Source: Bacteroidota bacterium (GTDB lineage Bacteria > Bacteroidota > Bacteroidia > Chitinophagales > Chitinophagaceae). From it: a stretch of DNA of 64,000 nucleotides. Of this stretch, positions 31,717 through 41,503 are shown piece by piece. The first letter of the stretch is position 1; the number at the start of each line of letters is the position of its first letter. The stretch is from NCBI GenBank assembly GCA_020161435.1, contig JAIUNV010000003.1:248001-312000 (forward strand). Direction: 5' to 3'. The position numbers and the translations under genes are program-made. Under the pieces are notes generated by a model. It saw nothing but the letters and a program-made list of their open reading frames with translations. It was not told where the DNA came from and searched no databases.

Positions 31717-34700
31717 TCAATCGAACATGACATTGAAGGCACTGCTTCCTGTTTTTCCTGATGTGTCGGCGATCACCAACCGATATACACCGGCAGGCCA
31801 ATGCTTCCGGGTAATTGCATGTGTAGCGCCCCCCTGGCTGCCGTCAACCGTTTGGCTGTACACCGTTTGTCCGGCAGTGTTCATCAGGTGTACCTGATAG
31901 AGTCCTTTTTGTGGCAAGGTTATATACAGTTGCTTATGCACGGGGTTGGGGTACACCGTTGTAGCTACTGCTATATTGCTACTCACCACTGCTATGTTAG
32001 AAGTAAGCGACTTGTCATCTTTATCCATTACCCGTATTCTGTAATACAAGCTGCCGGCAGGTACATTCCGGTCGATGAAATAGTACTGGTGGCCATTGTT
32101 GCTATTACCCACAGCTGGCATTTCTGCAATACGGGTAAAGGTTTGCCCGTTCGTACTTCTTTCTATCACACAAGTTTGTGTGTTGGCTTCCCATATTGTT
32201 TTCCAGGTAAGGTTTACATGCTCTTGTTGTTTGCTGGCACTAAGTGTCAAACCTTTTACAGGCAGTGCACCCGGAGGCCTGATTAAGCCAGCATCAATAT
32301 TGTAAATACCGGAAGCGTATGGCAGCGTAAAGTTGCTGATGGTTACACCGCTGGCATCCACTTTGCTGTCGTTACTTCCATTGCCCTGATTGGCTACGGT
32401 AAAGTTGGCTATGGCATTGGCAAAAATGGCTCTTAGTGGTACATCAATTGGTACAGTAAAGAATTGGAAGAAGCCATTGCCTTTTGTAACTGCTTCACCT
32501 ATTACCTGTCCTGTGTTTAGATTAATGAGTTGCACGGTAATGCCTGCTACGCCCGGCTCATTAGCATCTTGTATGCCATCCTGATCGTAGTCGTCCCACA
32601 CATAATCTCCCACACGACCAATGAATGATGCACGAAGGCCAGCATCCACATCAATATTATTTACACCAGATACAACTGTAAATACATTGGTGCGACCAGT
32701 GGTTCGGCTTACATCGCTACCATTAGCAGCGGGAGCAGCCTCTTGCAATGTAAACTCCATTATGGTTGGATAGGTACTATAACCCATGGTATAATTACCG
32801 GCCGGTACATTGAAGAAATAATATTTACCAGCAGCATCAGTAACAGTTGAACCCAGCGGTGTTCCCATATCGCTATATAATGTAACGGTTACGCCTGCCA
32901 AGCCTGGTTCGCCGGCATCTTGTATACCATCGCCATTCAAATCGTTCCATACATAGTCGCCTATATAGCTAGCCAGAGGAATAACACCCAAATCGGCGGT
33001 ATAATTGGTACGAGCTACAGATGTAATTGGTAAACCAGCCGTAACACGGCCATTTACACCATTCACGTCACTATCAATAAGATCATTGCCACCCTGGTCA
33101 ATGGGTGAAAGCATAAAGCCCGCAGGCAAGTTGCTGAATCTTGGAAAGTATGTACCATCGGCCAAACCATAAAAACGATAGTAGCCGCTCCTGTTGGTGG
33201 TTGTTTGTACTCTTTTGCCACCAATGGTCACCAGATTACCGCCTACATCCAGCAGGTCCACGGTTACACCGGGTATACCTCTTTGTTCTCCTGCCTCTTG
33301 CATACCATTCAGGTTCAGGTCCAGCCATACACGGTCACCAATTATTCTGTTGCTGCTGGCAGTAAGCAATAAACCAAGTGCAATGTCAATTTTTTGTTCG
33401 CCTTCAGCCAGGCCAAAATCACTGGTTACAGAAGTGCTTCCTACCAATGGCAAGCCATCACTATCGTACTTATCATCGGCGCCGGCATTCAGCGTAGTAA
33501 GTGTATACCAAGAGGTATTGATATTACTAAACTCTACACGGTATTTGTGAGAAGACGGCAAATTGGTAAATGAATATTCACCCAAAGCATTGGTTATGGT
33601 TGTGTACAATACATCATCGGCATCATTTAAAATACCGTTAGCACCCGCCTCACGTAGGGTGACAGTAACATCGGATACGCCGGTTTCATTTTCATCCTGA
33701 ACACCATCGGCATCCAAATCTATCCAAACCAGATTGCCGACGGAACCTGTACCTGGGTTTTTGCCTTGGCGAATAGCTGCATCAAAACTCAGGTTGGTAA
33801 CGCCACCAGCCAGTGCAAACAAGTTAGTTAAACCCGTAAGTGCATCTACATCGCTGTCGATATTATCATTACCACCCCGATCTTGCAGGCTAAACAAATA
33901 ACCATCTGGCAAATTGCTAAAGCCCAATACATAATTTGCTGGAGCCACATTTACAAAACGGTAATACCCCAATGAGTCGGTAGTAGTGGTGCTAACCACG
34001 GCACCAAGGGCATTGTACAATGTAACTGTAATAGCTGGCATGTAAGGCTCATTCGCATCTTGTATGCCATCGGCATCTAAATCGTTCCAAACCACATCAC
34101 CAATAGATGACCAATTGGCAGGAGGATTGGTAAGGCGCAAGCCAATGTCTACATGGTACACATTTAAATCCCACACCAAAAAACCAATAAGTGGAGAGCA
34201 CAAAGTAGCGGGTTGAATGTCGTTGTCTGCATAATCATTGCTTCCCTGATCGGCTGCTACCACAGCATATCCGGCAGGCAGCGTCAACTTCACGAAGTAA
34301 TAAGTAATGTCCAGATCATTGAATTGGTACACCCCAAAACCATCAGTAATGGTAGTAGCGATGTAGATATCGTCGGCGGTGTTGGGCAATCCATCAGCTC
34401 CGGGTTTGTACAGAGAAAGCTCAACACTGGGTATGCCCGGTTCGCCAGCGTCCTGAATACCGTTATTGTTGATATCGTTCCATACACGGTCGCCAATGCT
34501 GTAGCGGGTAGCATCGGTAATAAACAAGCCAATGTCTACATTAGAAATGGTTTGACCCGTAGTGAGGGTTATCAAATCTGTACGACCAGCGTATAATCCT
34601 GTTGTATTTATGTCATTATCTGCCGCATCATTCCCACCTTGATTTATCAGCGTAACTATAGTGCCTGGAGGGGTAGTAACACCAATACGATATTGTCCTG

Positions 34701-36777
34701 GATTCACCCTGTCGAAACGGTAAAAACCCCTTGCGTCTGAAATAGTAGAGGCCACCAGCACATCGCTACTATTGAAAAGAGAAATAACTACACCAGATAC
34801 GCCTGCTTCACCAGCATCCTGAATACCATCGCCGTCATTATCCATCCACACAAAATCGCCGATGGAAGCATACTGAGTAGGAGTATTAAAAATGAGGCCG
34901 CAGTCAATATCCCGCTGGCTGGTACCAGGCGTAAGTGTAAAGTTGGCCGTGCGACCGTTTACAGGATTTGGGTCGCTATCATTTGCTTGTGTAGCACCAC
35001 TACCAACCCTTGCAGTAAAGCTGTAGTTTGGTGGTGCAATAAATGAAACAGAATAGTTATCGGTATTGTAAGGCACGTTGAATTTATAGTTACCAAAAGC
35101 GTCTGAAACGGTTGTTTTTATTGGGTTTCCTGAAGCATCGTTGAGGGTAACGGTAATGTTAGCCATACCAGGTTCGTCGGCATCCTGCAGGCCATTTTTA
35201 TTCAGGTCGTTCCATACTTTATCGCCTATATAAGTTATCTCATACAACTCCACATCATCAATCAAAAAGTCGTTACCAAAACCTCCTTGTTGGAGGTTGT
35301 AAATACCCACGTTTGAATTGCTGTTATTTACCGGAGCAGTAAAGCGAATTTTAAATTGTTCCCAACCCATTTGGGTAAGGTAGGTAGAAGAGGAATAAGA
35401 AGCAGGTTCTACTACATATCCCAACTCAGCGTAATCATAAATAATACCATTTACTACCAGGCCCAACCTTGGCACAATAGGTTGGTAAGTTGGTTCGCCA
35501 TCGGCAGTACCATTGTTTTTATTTTTAGGCATAAATGGCTGTAAGTTTTTTGCCCAAAAAGAAAACTGATAAGTACGGCCTTGTATCAGGTTAAGGCCTT
35601 GTAAAAACAATACTTTGTCGGTTCTGTAGTGGGCATTTACCACCATCATAAATCCATTGGTAGTGCCATCGGCTTGAGTTACAGATCCTGTATGATCTTT
35701 GGATTTTTGCAAACAGGCAAAAATATGGTTGCCCTGTCGGGGATATTGCAAATTGCGCAGCCTACCATTAAAAGCCACAACACCACCGTTATCTGCATTA
35801 TCGGTAGAGCGGGCAATGGCATATCTGGAGTCTTGTGGCTGACCACTACCAATTGCAACCGCTGTATAATCTGTAACACCTGGTGTACCTGCCAAACTAG
35901 GCATGGTTGCCGCAGCAGTACCAAAGTTGCCATTGGTAATGATACTGGTACCAGTTGGCGCAAAATCTATCAGTTCATCGGTAGTAAAACATGGTACCCC
36001 AACAGGGCTTGGTACTTTAATGTTCAACTCACGATAACAAGTGGTACCAGCCACCCTTATCTTAACCGGATAATTGCCAGGATACAGATTATTAATTGTA
36101 AACTGCCCGGAAGCTGGTATTACACCTGTGCTGGTGTAAGTACCACCAACTAAGGTGGCATATTCATAAGTTGTACCTGGTGTAAGGCCGGTGATAACGA
36201 CGCGGCCCACAGAACTAATGCAACTTGTGGCAGCTTCAGCTGTGGCGGTAATATTAGGCAGGTTTCCGGTGCTTGGCATGATGATAACGCCAATGACGGC
36301 ACAACGTTGCTGGTCACCGATTGAATTATAATTCCCAATCGCCCAATCGTCTGCGGCACCTGCTGCTACGTTGTTCGTAGTCAAAATATCATCATACGGG
36401 TCTCTTGATAAACTAAAGGTGTAAGTACCGGGAGCCAGACCGGTAAAAGTGTAGGTATAACTGTTGGCGCTTGTAAGATTATTTGACGAACCTGCTATTA
36501 AAGTACCCCCGAACGTTAAACCACCGTGCCGGGCTATTTGCCGAACAGTTGTTGATTTAGTACCCCCGTTCCATACGATGCGTACAGAGCCTGTACCGGC
36601 GCAGGTAGTAGGCGCAGTAACAGTAAACGAAGGCATATAATCGCCCACGTTATAGTTGCCGATGTAATAGACCTGATTAATTGGTTTATTGACATCGCCG
36701 CCAATTAGTTGTGCACCGCTCATCAACGGTGTGGTACAACCCAAAATAATTAATATCCTATAGACCCATTTTATCAT
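31717..36777 (-). CDS. Giant SdrD_B-repeat surface protein with T9SS sorting domain
   Basis: A 1686-residue secreted protein. The signal peptide ends near LMSGAQ. Residues ~20-510 hold beta-rich domains, including a carbohydrate-binding-like region with FLIDDVELYEITYIG. Eight SdrD_B-type repeats follow, each opening with a variant of IGDxVWNDLNxNGIQDAxEPG, with Asp/Asn-rich calcium-binding loops. A stretch with WKTIWEANTQTCVIERSTNG comes next, and the last ~80 residues are a T9SS type A sorting domain (TVYPNPVHKQLYITLP to the end). It is expected to be exported by the type IX system and anchored at the cell surface, where it could act as an adhesin or scaffold. Divergent from a T9SS-tagged sugar dehydrogenase. 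Confidence 0.88.
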   Translation of the reverse strand: MIKWVYRILIILGCTTPLMSGAQLIGGDVNKPINQVYYIGNYNVGDYMPSFTVTAPTTCAGTGSVRIVWNGGTKSTTVRQIARHGGLTFGGTLIAGSSNNLTSANSYTYTFTGLAPGTYTFSLSRDPYDDILTTNNVAAGAADDWAIGNYNSIGDQQRCAVIGVIIMPSTGNLPNITATAEAATSCISSVGRVVITGLTPGTTYEYATLVGGTYTSTGVIPASGQFTINNLYPGNYPVKIRVAGTTCYRELNIKVPSPVGVPCFTTDELIDFAPTGTSIITNGNFGTAAATMPSLAGTPGVTDYTAVAIGSGQPQDSRYAIARSTDNADNGGVVAFNGRLRNLQYPRQGNHIFACLQKSKDHTGSVTQADGTTNGFMMVVNAHYRTDKVLFLQGLNLIQGRTYQFSFWAKNLQPFMPKNKNNGTADGEPTYQPIVPRLGLVVNGIIYDYAELGYVVEPASYSSSTYLTQMGWEQFKIRFTAPVNNSNSNVGIYNLQQGGFGNDFLIDDVELYEITYIGDKVWNDLNKNGLQDADEPGMANITVTLNDASGNPIKTTVSDAFGNYKFNVPYNTDNYSVSFIAPPNYSFTARVGSGATQANDSDPNPVNGRTANFTLTPGTSQRDIDCGLIFNTPTQYASIGDFVWMDNDGDGIQDAGEAGVSGVVISLFNSSDVLVASTISDARGFYRFDRVNPGQYRIGVTTPPGTIVTLINQGGNDAADNDINTTGLYAGRTDLITLTTGQTISNVDIGLFITDATRYSIGDRVWNDINNNGIQDAGEPGIPSVELSLYKPGADGLPNTADDIYIATTITDGFGVYQFNDLDITYYFVKLTLPAGYAVVAADQGSNDYADNDIQPATLCSPLIGFLVWDLNVYHVDIGLRLTNPPANWSSIGDVVWNDLDADGIQDANEPYMPAITVTLYNALGAVVSTTTTDSLGYYRFVNVAPANYVLGFSNLPDGYLFSLQDRGGNDNIDSDVDALTGLTNLFALAGGVTNLSFDAAIRQGKNPGTGSVGNLVWIDLDADGVQDENETGVSDVTVTLREAGANGILNDADDVLYTTITNALGEYSFTNLPSSHKYRVEFSNINTSWYTLTTLNAGADDKYDSDGLPLVGSTSVTSDFGLAEGEQKIDIALGLLLTASSNRIIGDRVWLDLNLNGMQEAGEQRGIPGVTVDLLDVGGNLVTIGGKRVQTTTNRSGYYRFYGLADGTYFPRFSNLPAGFMLSPIDQGGNDLIDSDVNGVNGRVTAGLPITSVARTNYTADLGVIPLASYIGDYVWNDLNGDGIQDAGEPGLAGVTVTLYSDMGTPLGSTVTDAAGKYYFFNVPAGNYTMGYSTYPTIMEFTLQEAAPAANGSDVSRTTGRTNVFTVVSGVNNIDVDAGLRASFIGRVGDYVWDDYDQDGIQDANEPGVAGITVQLINLNTGQVIGEAVTKGNGFFQFFTVPIDVPLRAIFANAIANFTVANQGNGSNDSKVDASGVTISNFTLPYASGIYNIDAGLIRPPGALPVKGLTLSASKQQEHVNLTWKTIWEANTQTCVIERSTNGQTFTRIAEMPAVGNSNNGHQYYFIDRNVPAGSLYYRIRVMDKDDKSLTSNIAVVSSNIAVATTVYPNPVHKQLYITLPQKGLYQVHLMNTAGQTVYSQTVDGSQGGATHAITRKHWPAGVYRLVIADTSGKTGSSAFNVMFD

Positions 36778-37280
36778 ACATGTTCCAGCTAGTATGATGA
36801 AAAATCAGGTGGACTAAGGTGGTGAAACCTTAATGAACCCATGAATGTCCAAGGAATGTCAGGTATTGAACAAAAGCGCAGGGCTTTTAAGTTCAGGGTA
36901 TAGGTGAATCAGCTTAAGAAGGAAGGGATTTGATCCGAATAGCAGCATGGGAGTACCCATTTGAAGGGTAAAGGTACACCGTTTTCCACAGAAAGCGCAG
37001 CATCTGCATAAAATTTTCGTCAAATGCACAATTATTAAATCATTGATTATCAATATCTTGCAAATAACTGCCAATTATTTTTTTACGATTTTGATGAATG
37101 TCAAATGTCTAAACAATAATTTTAACGCTTAGATAAGATACCCATCAGAGCGTATGTGAGCCAATAAGCCAAACGCACCCCACCCAGGAGCTTTGAAAAC
37201 CAGCATACGTTTCGCAGCAAAACCCTGAGCGTCCTTAAACTGCCCTGGAAATTCATTTTTTTACTAACCCCCTTGCTTCT
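36778..37280. other. 503-bp divergent intergenic region, no gene seen
   Basis: This stretch separates two divergent T9SS-cargo genes. The middle (about 37010-37130) is AT-rich and could hold the promoters. I see no confident TTTG/TAnnTTTG pair, no large palindrome and no coding frame. Confidence 0.6.
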
Positions 37281-39935
37281 ATGCAAAAGACTTTTACGCT
37301 TGTGCGTATGTTATGCCTGTTGCTCCTCATTCACTCCAGCACTCAGGCTCAGGTTGTAGGTGGCCGTCATGGCGAAGTGTTTAAATCCACCAATCTTCAA
37401 ACCAATTTTTTTGACCCTTGGGATGTGGCTTACGGCCCCGATGGATTTTTGTGGGTAACCGAAGCCCGTGGCTACCGGGTGAGAAGAATTGATCCATCGA
37501 CAGGTGCTGCTACCACTGCCTTAGATATCCAACACAATACCACAAACAATGCTGCTACTTCGGGCCTTACCAATGCTGTTTTTGATGCCCATAAAAGAAC
37601 TTTCACAGGCAGCGAAAGCAACTTTCAGTGGCCGCAGGGCGGCATGATGGGCATGGCTTTTCATCCCGACTTTAGCGGTTCAAGCCCCTATGTCTTTTTG
37701 GCTTACGTACGCTCCTATACGGGCAGAAATACCACAACAACTGTGTCGGGCACTTACCCAGATGGTCAGGGCCAATATTTTAGAACATTTCTTACCCGCT
37801 GGACCTGGAACTCTACACTAGGTAAATTAACCAACCCGATTATTTTGTGCGATACGCTGCCCGGTAGCAACGACCACAACTCTGGCCGCATGACCATTGC
37901 ACCGGTAGGTGGCACCAACTATCTTTTTTATTCCGTGGGCGATATGGGTGCCGGTCAGTTTAGCAATCAAAGCCGCATCATCCGTGCTCAAGATCCTGCC
38001 TCGTATCAGGGCAAAATATTGCGCTTTAATATAACTGAAGATGCAGATGCAGACCAAGGCGCTGTAGATTACAATAAGTGGATACCAAACGACAACCCTT
38101 ACAGTACAAACAGTGCCGTTTGGTCGATTGGCATTCGCAACAACCAAGGCTTTTCTTATGCCAATATTGGTGGAGTGGGCCGTTTATACGGAAGCAGCCA
38201 TGGCCCGTTCAGCGATGATGAAATAAACGTGATTGAAGGTGGTAAAAACTACGGCCACCCCTTGGTCATAGGTATGAATGATGGCAATTACAACGGTTTG
38301 AAAGCAGGCGCAACGGGTGGTTCTTTGCCTACTATTCCGGCAAGCAATGGTGAGCAAAACAATGCTACCGCTATCGGGGCCAATTACCGCAATCCGATTT
38401 ATGCTTTTTACGATGCATCTCTTGCTACAGTAACATCTATCTACAACAACCAAACTAATAATGGTGCCTGGCCAAGCGAAGCACCATCGGGTATGGAAAT
38501 ATATACCGGCAGCGTTATTCCAGGCTGGAAAAACAGCCTCCTGCTCTCATCTCTCAAATGGGGTAGAATATTGCGATTGAAATTGAATGCTGATGGCTCG
38601 GCAATGACAACAGTAGATGGTGTTCGTGACACTGTTACATTATTTGGCAGTCAAAACCGATTCAGAGATGTCACTTACGCTCCGGATGGAAAATCCCTTT
38701 TTGTAATAATGGACCAGTCGGCCACCACCTCCGGCCCAAGTGCCCTTAACCCAATTGTACCGGGCTGCCCGGGATGTGTGCAGAAATACGAATTCATAGG
38801 CTACAATAACAACGCCGGAAAAAGCACCATTCCTTCCCACATTCCCATTGCCCCAGGTACCGATAATACCTGCGTAACAGTGAACTCCGTTGTAATTAAT
38901 GCGGACAACACCAACCTGTGGGTACCCATTACCGATGCTGATGGCAACATTGTAGCGGAGATTCGTGCTAATGGAAATAATGTGGGTACCGTTTCTACTG
39001 TTCTTTACAAAAGCGGCACGCAAAGAGAAGATGGCTCAAAGCGTTTGTACCTCAATCGCAACATGACTATTTCTGTTTCCGGAGCCGGCCCTTTCACCAC
39101 CAATGGTGGTGTTGGTGTGCGTATTTATCTCACCAAGGCCGAATTTGAAGCACTTCGCGATGGTACCAATAGTTCAGGTTTTGCCAGTGGTATTGAAACA
39201 ACAGCAGACTTGGGCATATTTAAAACAAATGGTAGTGGCTGTGTTACCGGCATGATTGGCAACGCTGCTCAGGTGGCTGGTGCTTCAATAGAAGCGTTTG
39301 GCTCCAATGGGTATGTAATGACCGCTACTATCAACAGCTTTAGTGCATTTTATGTGGCCAACAACAGCTCATTGGTACTACCAATTAAGCTCAAAGACTT
39401 TACAGCTAACTGGCTCGGTAGCAGTGCATCTCTAAGCTGGGCAACTTCATCGGAGTCTGGCGCAGATGGTTTCGATATTGAAAGAAGTACAGATGGCCGC
39501 TATTTTACCAGTATTGGTTTTATAAAAGCAAAAGGTAACAGCAGCACAACAAACACTTACCGGTATAACGATGCAACCATTGGTGGACTTGTTGGTACCA
39601 CTTTTTACTACAGGCTTAAGTTGAAAGATGCCGACGGAAAGTACGTGTACTCTTCTGTAGCAACACTTACTCGTTCTGCAGCAGCCTTTGTTGTAAAAGT
39701 TTACCCCAACCCGGTAAAGAGCCAGGCAACCCTCAGCATTTTTGCCGACAAAGAAGATAAGGTGCAATGGCAACTTACCGATGCCAGCGGCCGTGTTGTA
39801 AGAAGCCAGAATGCTGCTATCGCAAAAGGTCAAAACAACATCTTGATTGATATGAACGGGCTTCCTGCCGGTACTTATCAAATGCAGGCAAAAGGTCAGT
39901 ATTTCATTCAAACATTGAAGCTGCAAAAGCAATAA
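37281..39935 (+). CDS. PQQ-type sugar dehydrogenase with T9SS sorting domain
   Basis: An 884-residue secreted protein with a signal peptide ending near TQAQ. Residues ~25-500 form the six-bladed propeller of soluble glucose/sorbosone dehydrogenases: DPWDVAYGPDGFLWVTEARG, GGMMGMAFHPDFSGS, the segment GSNDHNSGRMTIAP, and DDEINVIEGGKNYGHPLV. The middle part (~510-700) is beta-rich, then comes WATSSESGADGFDIERSTDGR, and the last ~79 residues from VYPNPVKSQATLSIF are a T9SS type A sorting domain. It probably oxidises sugars or related compounds outside the cell using PQQ; the substrate is not predictable. A terminator follows the gene. Confidence 0.88.
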   Translation: MQKTFTLVRMLCLLLLIHSSTQAQVVGGRHGEVFKSTNLQTNFFDPWDVAYGPDGFLWVTEARGYRVRRIDPSTGAATTALDIQHNTTNNAATSGLTNAVFDAHKRTFTGSESNFQWPQGGMMGMAFHPDFSGSSPYVFLAYVRSYTGRNTTTTVSGTYPDGQGQYFRTFLTRWTWNSTLGKLTNPIILCDTLPGSNDHNSGRMTIAPVGGTNYLFYSVGDMGAGQFSNQSRIIRAQDPASYQGKILRFNITEDADADQGAVDYNKWIPNDNPYSTNSAVWSIGIRNNQGFSYANIGGVGRLYGSSHGPFSDDEINVIEGGKNYGHPLVIGMNDGNYNGLKAGATGGSLPTIPASNGEQNNATAIGANYRNPIYAFYDASLATVTSIYNNQTNNGAWPSEAPSGMEIYTGSVIPGWKNSLLLSSLKWGRILRLKLNADGSAMTTVDGVRDTVTLFGSQNRFRDVTYAPDGKSLFVIMDQSATTSGPSALNPIVPGCPGCVQKYEFIGYNNNAGKSTIPSHIPIAPGTDNTCVTVNSVVINADNTNLWVPITDADGNIVAEIRANGNNVGTVSTVLYKSGTQREDGSKRLYLNRNMTISVSGAGPFTTNGGVGVRIYLTKAEFEALRDGTNSSGFASGIETTADLGIFKTNGSGCVTGMIGNAAQVAGASIEAFGSNGYVMTATINSFSAFYVANNSSLVLPIKLKDFTANWLGSSASLSWATSSESGADGFDIERSTDGRYFTSIGFIKAKGNSSTTNTYRYNDATIGGLVGTTFYYRLKLKDADGKYVYSSVATLTRSAAAFVVKVYPNPVKSQATLSIFADKEDKVQWQLTDASGRVVRSQNAAIAKGQNNILIDMNGLPAGTYQMQAKGQYFIQTLKLQKQ

Positions 39936-39960
39936 GCTCTTCCAACAATTCAGTATAGTA

Positions 39961-39986
39961 AAGGCTACCTTCGGGTAGCCTTTTTT
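39961..39986 (+). terminator. Intrinsic terminator after the sugar dehydrogenase
   Basis: AAGGCTACC-TTCG-GGTAGCCTT followed by more T's, 26 bases after the stop codon: 9-bp stem and a TTCG tetraloop. Confidence 0.93.
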
Positions 39987-40045
39987 GTGCAATCGTTAAA
40001 CCTTTTCACAACATTGCCGTCTCAACGCCATAAGCATTTCGCTGT

Positions 40046-41476
40046 ATGAATCTTGCGCAACATTTTTTCTGGCGGGCCGGCTTTGGCCCCACTGCAGCCA
40101 CCTTACTCTCGAATGGCAAATGGAAGGCCGAATCTCATTTTGATAAATACTGGAAGCAATCACAGCAACCACTCCGGCCCATAACTGTACCGCAACCATC
40201 TTTGGAATCGCTACCTGCGATGATAGCTGGCAACAACAATGGCCAAGCTGCACTGCAAAAAGAGCAACGTGAAAAACTACAGCAGCAAAGCAGAGAAGCC
40301 ATTAAGCAGTTGAACCTCCACTGGCTGGATGAAATGGTAAACAGCGAAGCACAACTGCGGGAAAAAATAGCCCTGTTTTGGCATGGACATTTTGCCTGCC
40401 GCAACCTCAATAGCTTACATCAGCAGCAATTGCTGCACGTAATACGTGAAGGTGCTTTAGGCAACTTTGCCACACTGCTTACCAACGTGAGCAAATCTGC
40501 CGCCATGCTGGCCTTCCTCAACAATCAGCAAAACAGAAAACTGCAGCCCAACGAAAACTTTGCCCGTGAGGTAATGGAGCTCTTTACCCTTGGCCGTGGG
40601 CACTACACAGAGCAAGATGTAAAAGAGGCAGCCAGAGCTTTTACCGGCTGGGGTTTCAATCCAAATGGCGAATTTGTATTTAGAAAAAACCAACATGATG
40701 TTGGCAGCAAAACCATCTTTGGAATGAGCGGCAATTTTAATGGCGATGACGTATTGGCGATGCTGCTTAAACAACCGCAAACAGCTCGTTTCATTACCGC
40801 CAAACTGTATCGCTTTTTGGTAAATGAAGAGGTGAATGAGGAACACGTCAGCTGGCTGTCGAAAAGATTTTATGATAGTGGTTATGAAATGAAACAACTA
40901 CTCGGCGACATTTTTACAGCCAACTGGTTTTATGATATCGTCAATCAAGGAAAAATCGTAAAAAGCCCTGTGGTTTTGTGGGTGGGTATGCGCCGCATGC
41001 TACCCATGCAGTTAGAAAATCCCGACATACAATTGTTGTTGCAAAGAGCACTCGGGCAAATACTGCTCTACCCGCCATCGGTAGCAGGCTGGCCCGGCGG
41101 CACTAATTGGATAGACAGCAGTTCGCTGCTGCTACGTATGCGGCTGCCGCAGTTGGTAGCCCTTGCTGAGCCGTTTGAACTTAGCACCCCCGCCGATGAC
41201 GATATGCAAATGGGTAAGATGCAAAATACACTCGGCAAAAAAGCCATCAACCGTTTTAAACTCAAAGGTGATATTGAATGGGAACCATTAATAGAAGCCT
41301 TGCATAAATACAAAAAGAGTGACATTGTACAACAGCTTTGTGAGCACTTATTACAAAGCCCGCATCAACTCTCTTCCATCATTGAAGCACAGGTAGCACC
41401 GGGCTTGCCTGTCAACAGTTTTATTAAACAAACAACGCTGTTGGCTATGGCCACTCCCGCCTACCAGTTGTGTTAA
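40046..41476 (+). CDS. DUF1800 family protein
   Basis: A 476-residue protein of the DUF1800 family. It has the N-terminal HFFWRAGFGPTAATL segment, then FWHGHFACRNLNSL, NENFAREVMELFTLGRGHYTEQDVKEAARAFTGWG and a C-terminal VAGWPGGTNWIDSSSLLLRM, all typical. No clear signal peptide is seen. The family is almost always encoded next to a DUF1501 protein, as here (27 bp downstream). The biochemical function is not established. Confidence 0.88.
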   Translation: MNLAQHFFWRAGFGPTAATLLSNGKWKAESHFDKYWKQSQQPLRPITVPQPSLESLPAMIAGNNNGQAALQKEQREKLQQQSREAIKQLNLHWLDEMVNSEAQLREKIALFWHGHFACRNLNSLHQQQLLHVIREGALGNFATLLTNVSKSAAMLAFLNNQQNRKLQPNENFAREVMELFTLGRGHYTEQDVKEAARAFTGWGFNPNGEFVFRKNQHDVGSKTIFGMSGNFNGDDVLAMLLKQPQTARFITAKLYRFLVNEEVNEEHVSWLSKRFYDSGYEMKQLLGDIFTANWFYDIVNQGKIVKSPVVLWVGMRRMLPMQLENPDIQLLLQRALGQILLYPPSVAGWPGGTNWIDSSSLLLRMRLPQLVALAEPFELSTPADDDMQMGKMQNTLGKKAINRFKLKGDIEWEPLIEALHKYKKSDIVQQLCEHLLQSPHQLSSIIEAQVAPGLPVNSFIKQTTLLAMATPAYQLC

Positions 41477-41503
41477 TTTTTTTGACCCCTATCCAAATCC
41501 GTT

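Noticed and set aside
31717-36777. CRISPR-like or tandem DNA repeats within the large repeat gene
   Set aside because: Periodicity comes from eight diverged protein repeats of over 100 residues each; there are no short identical repeats with unique spacers. No CRISPR array was seen anywhere in the window.
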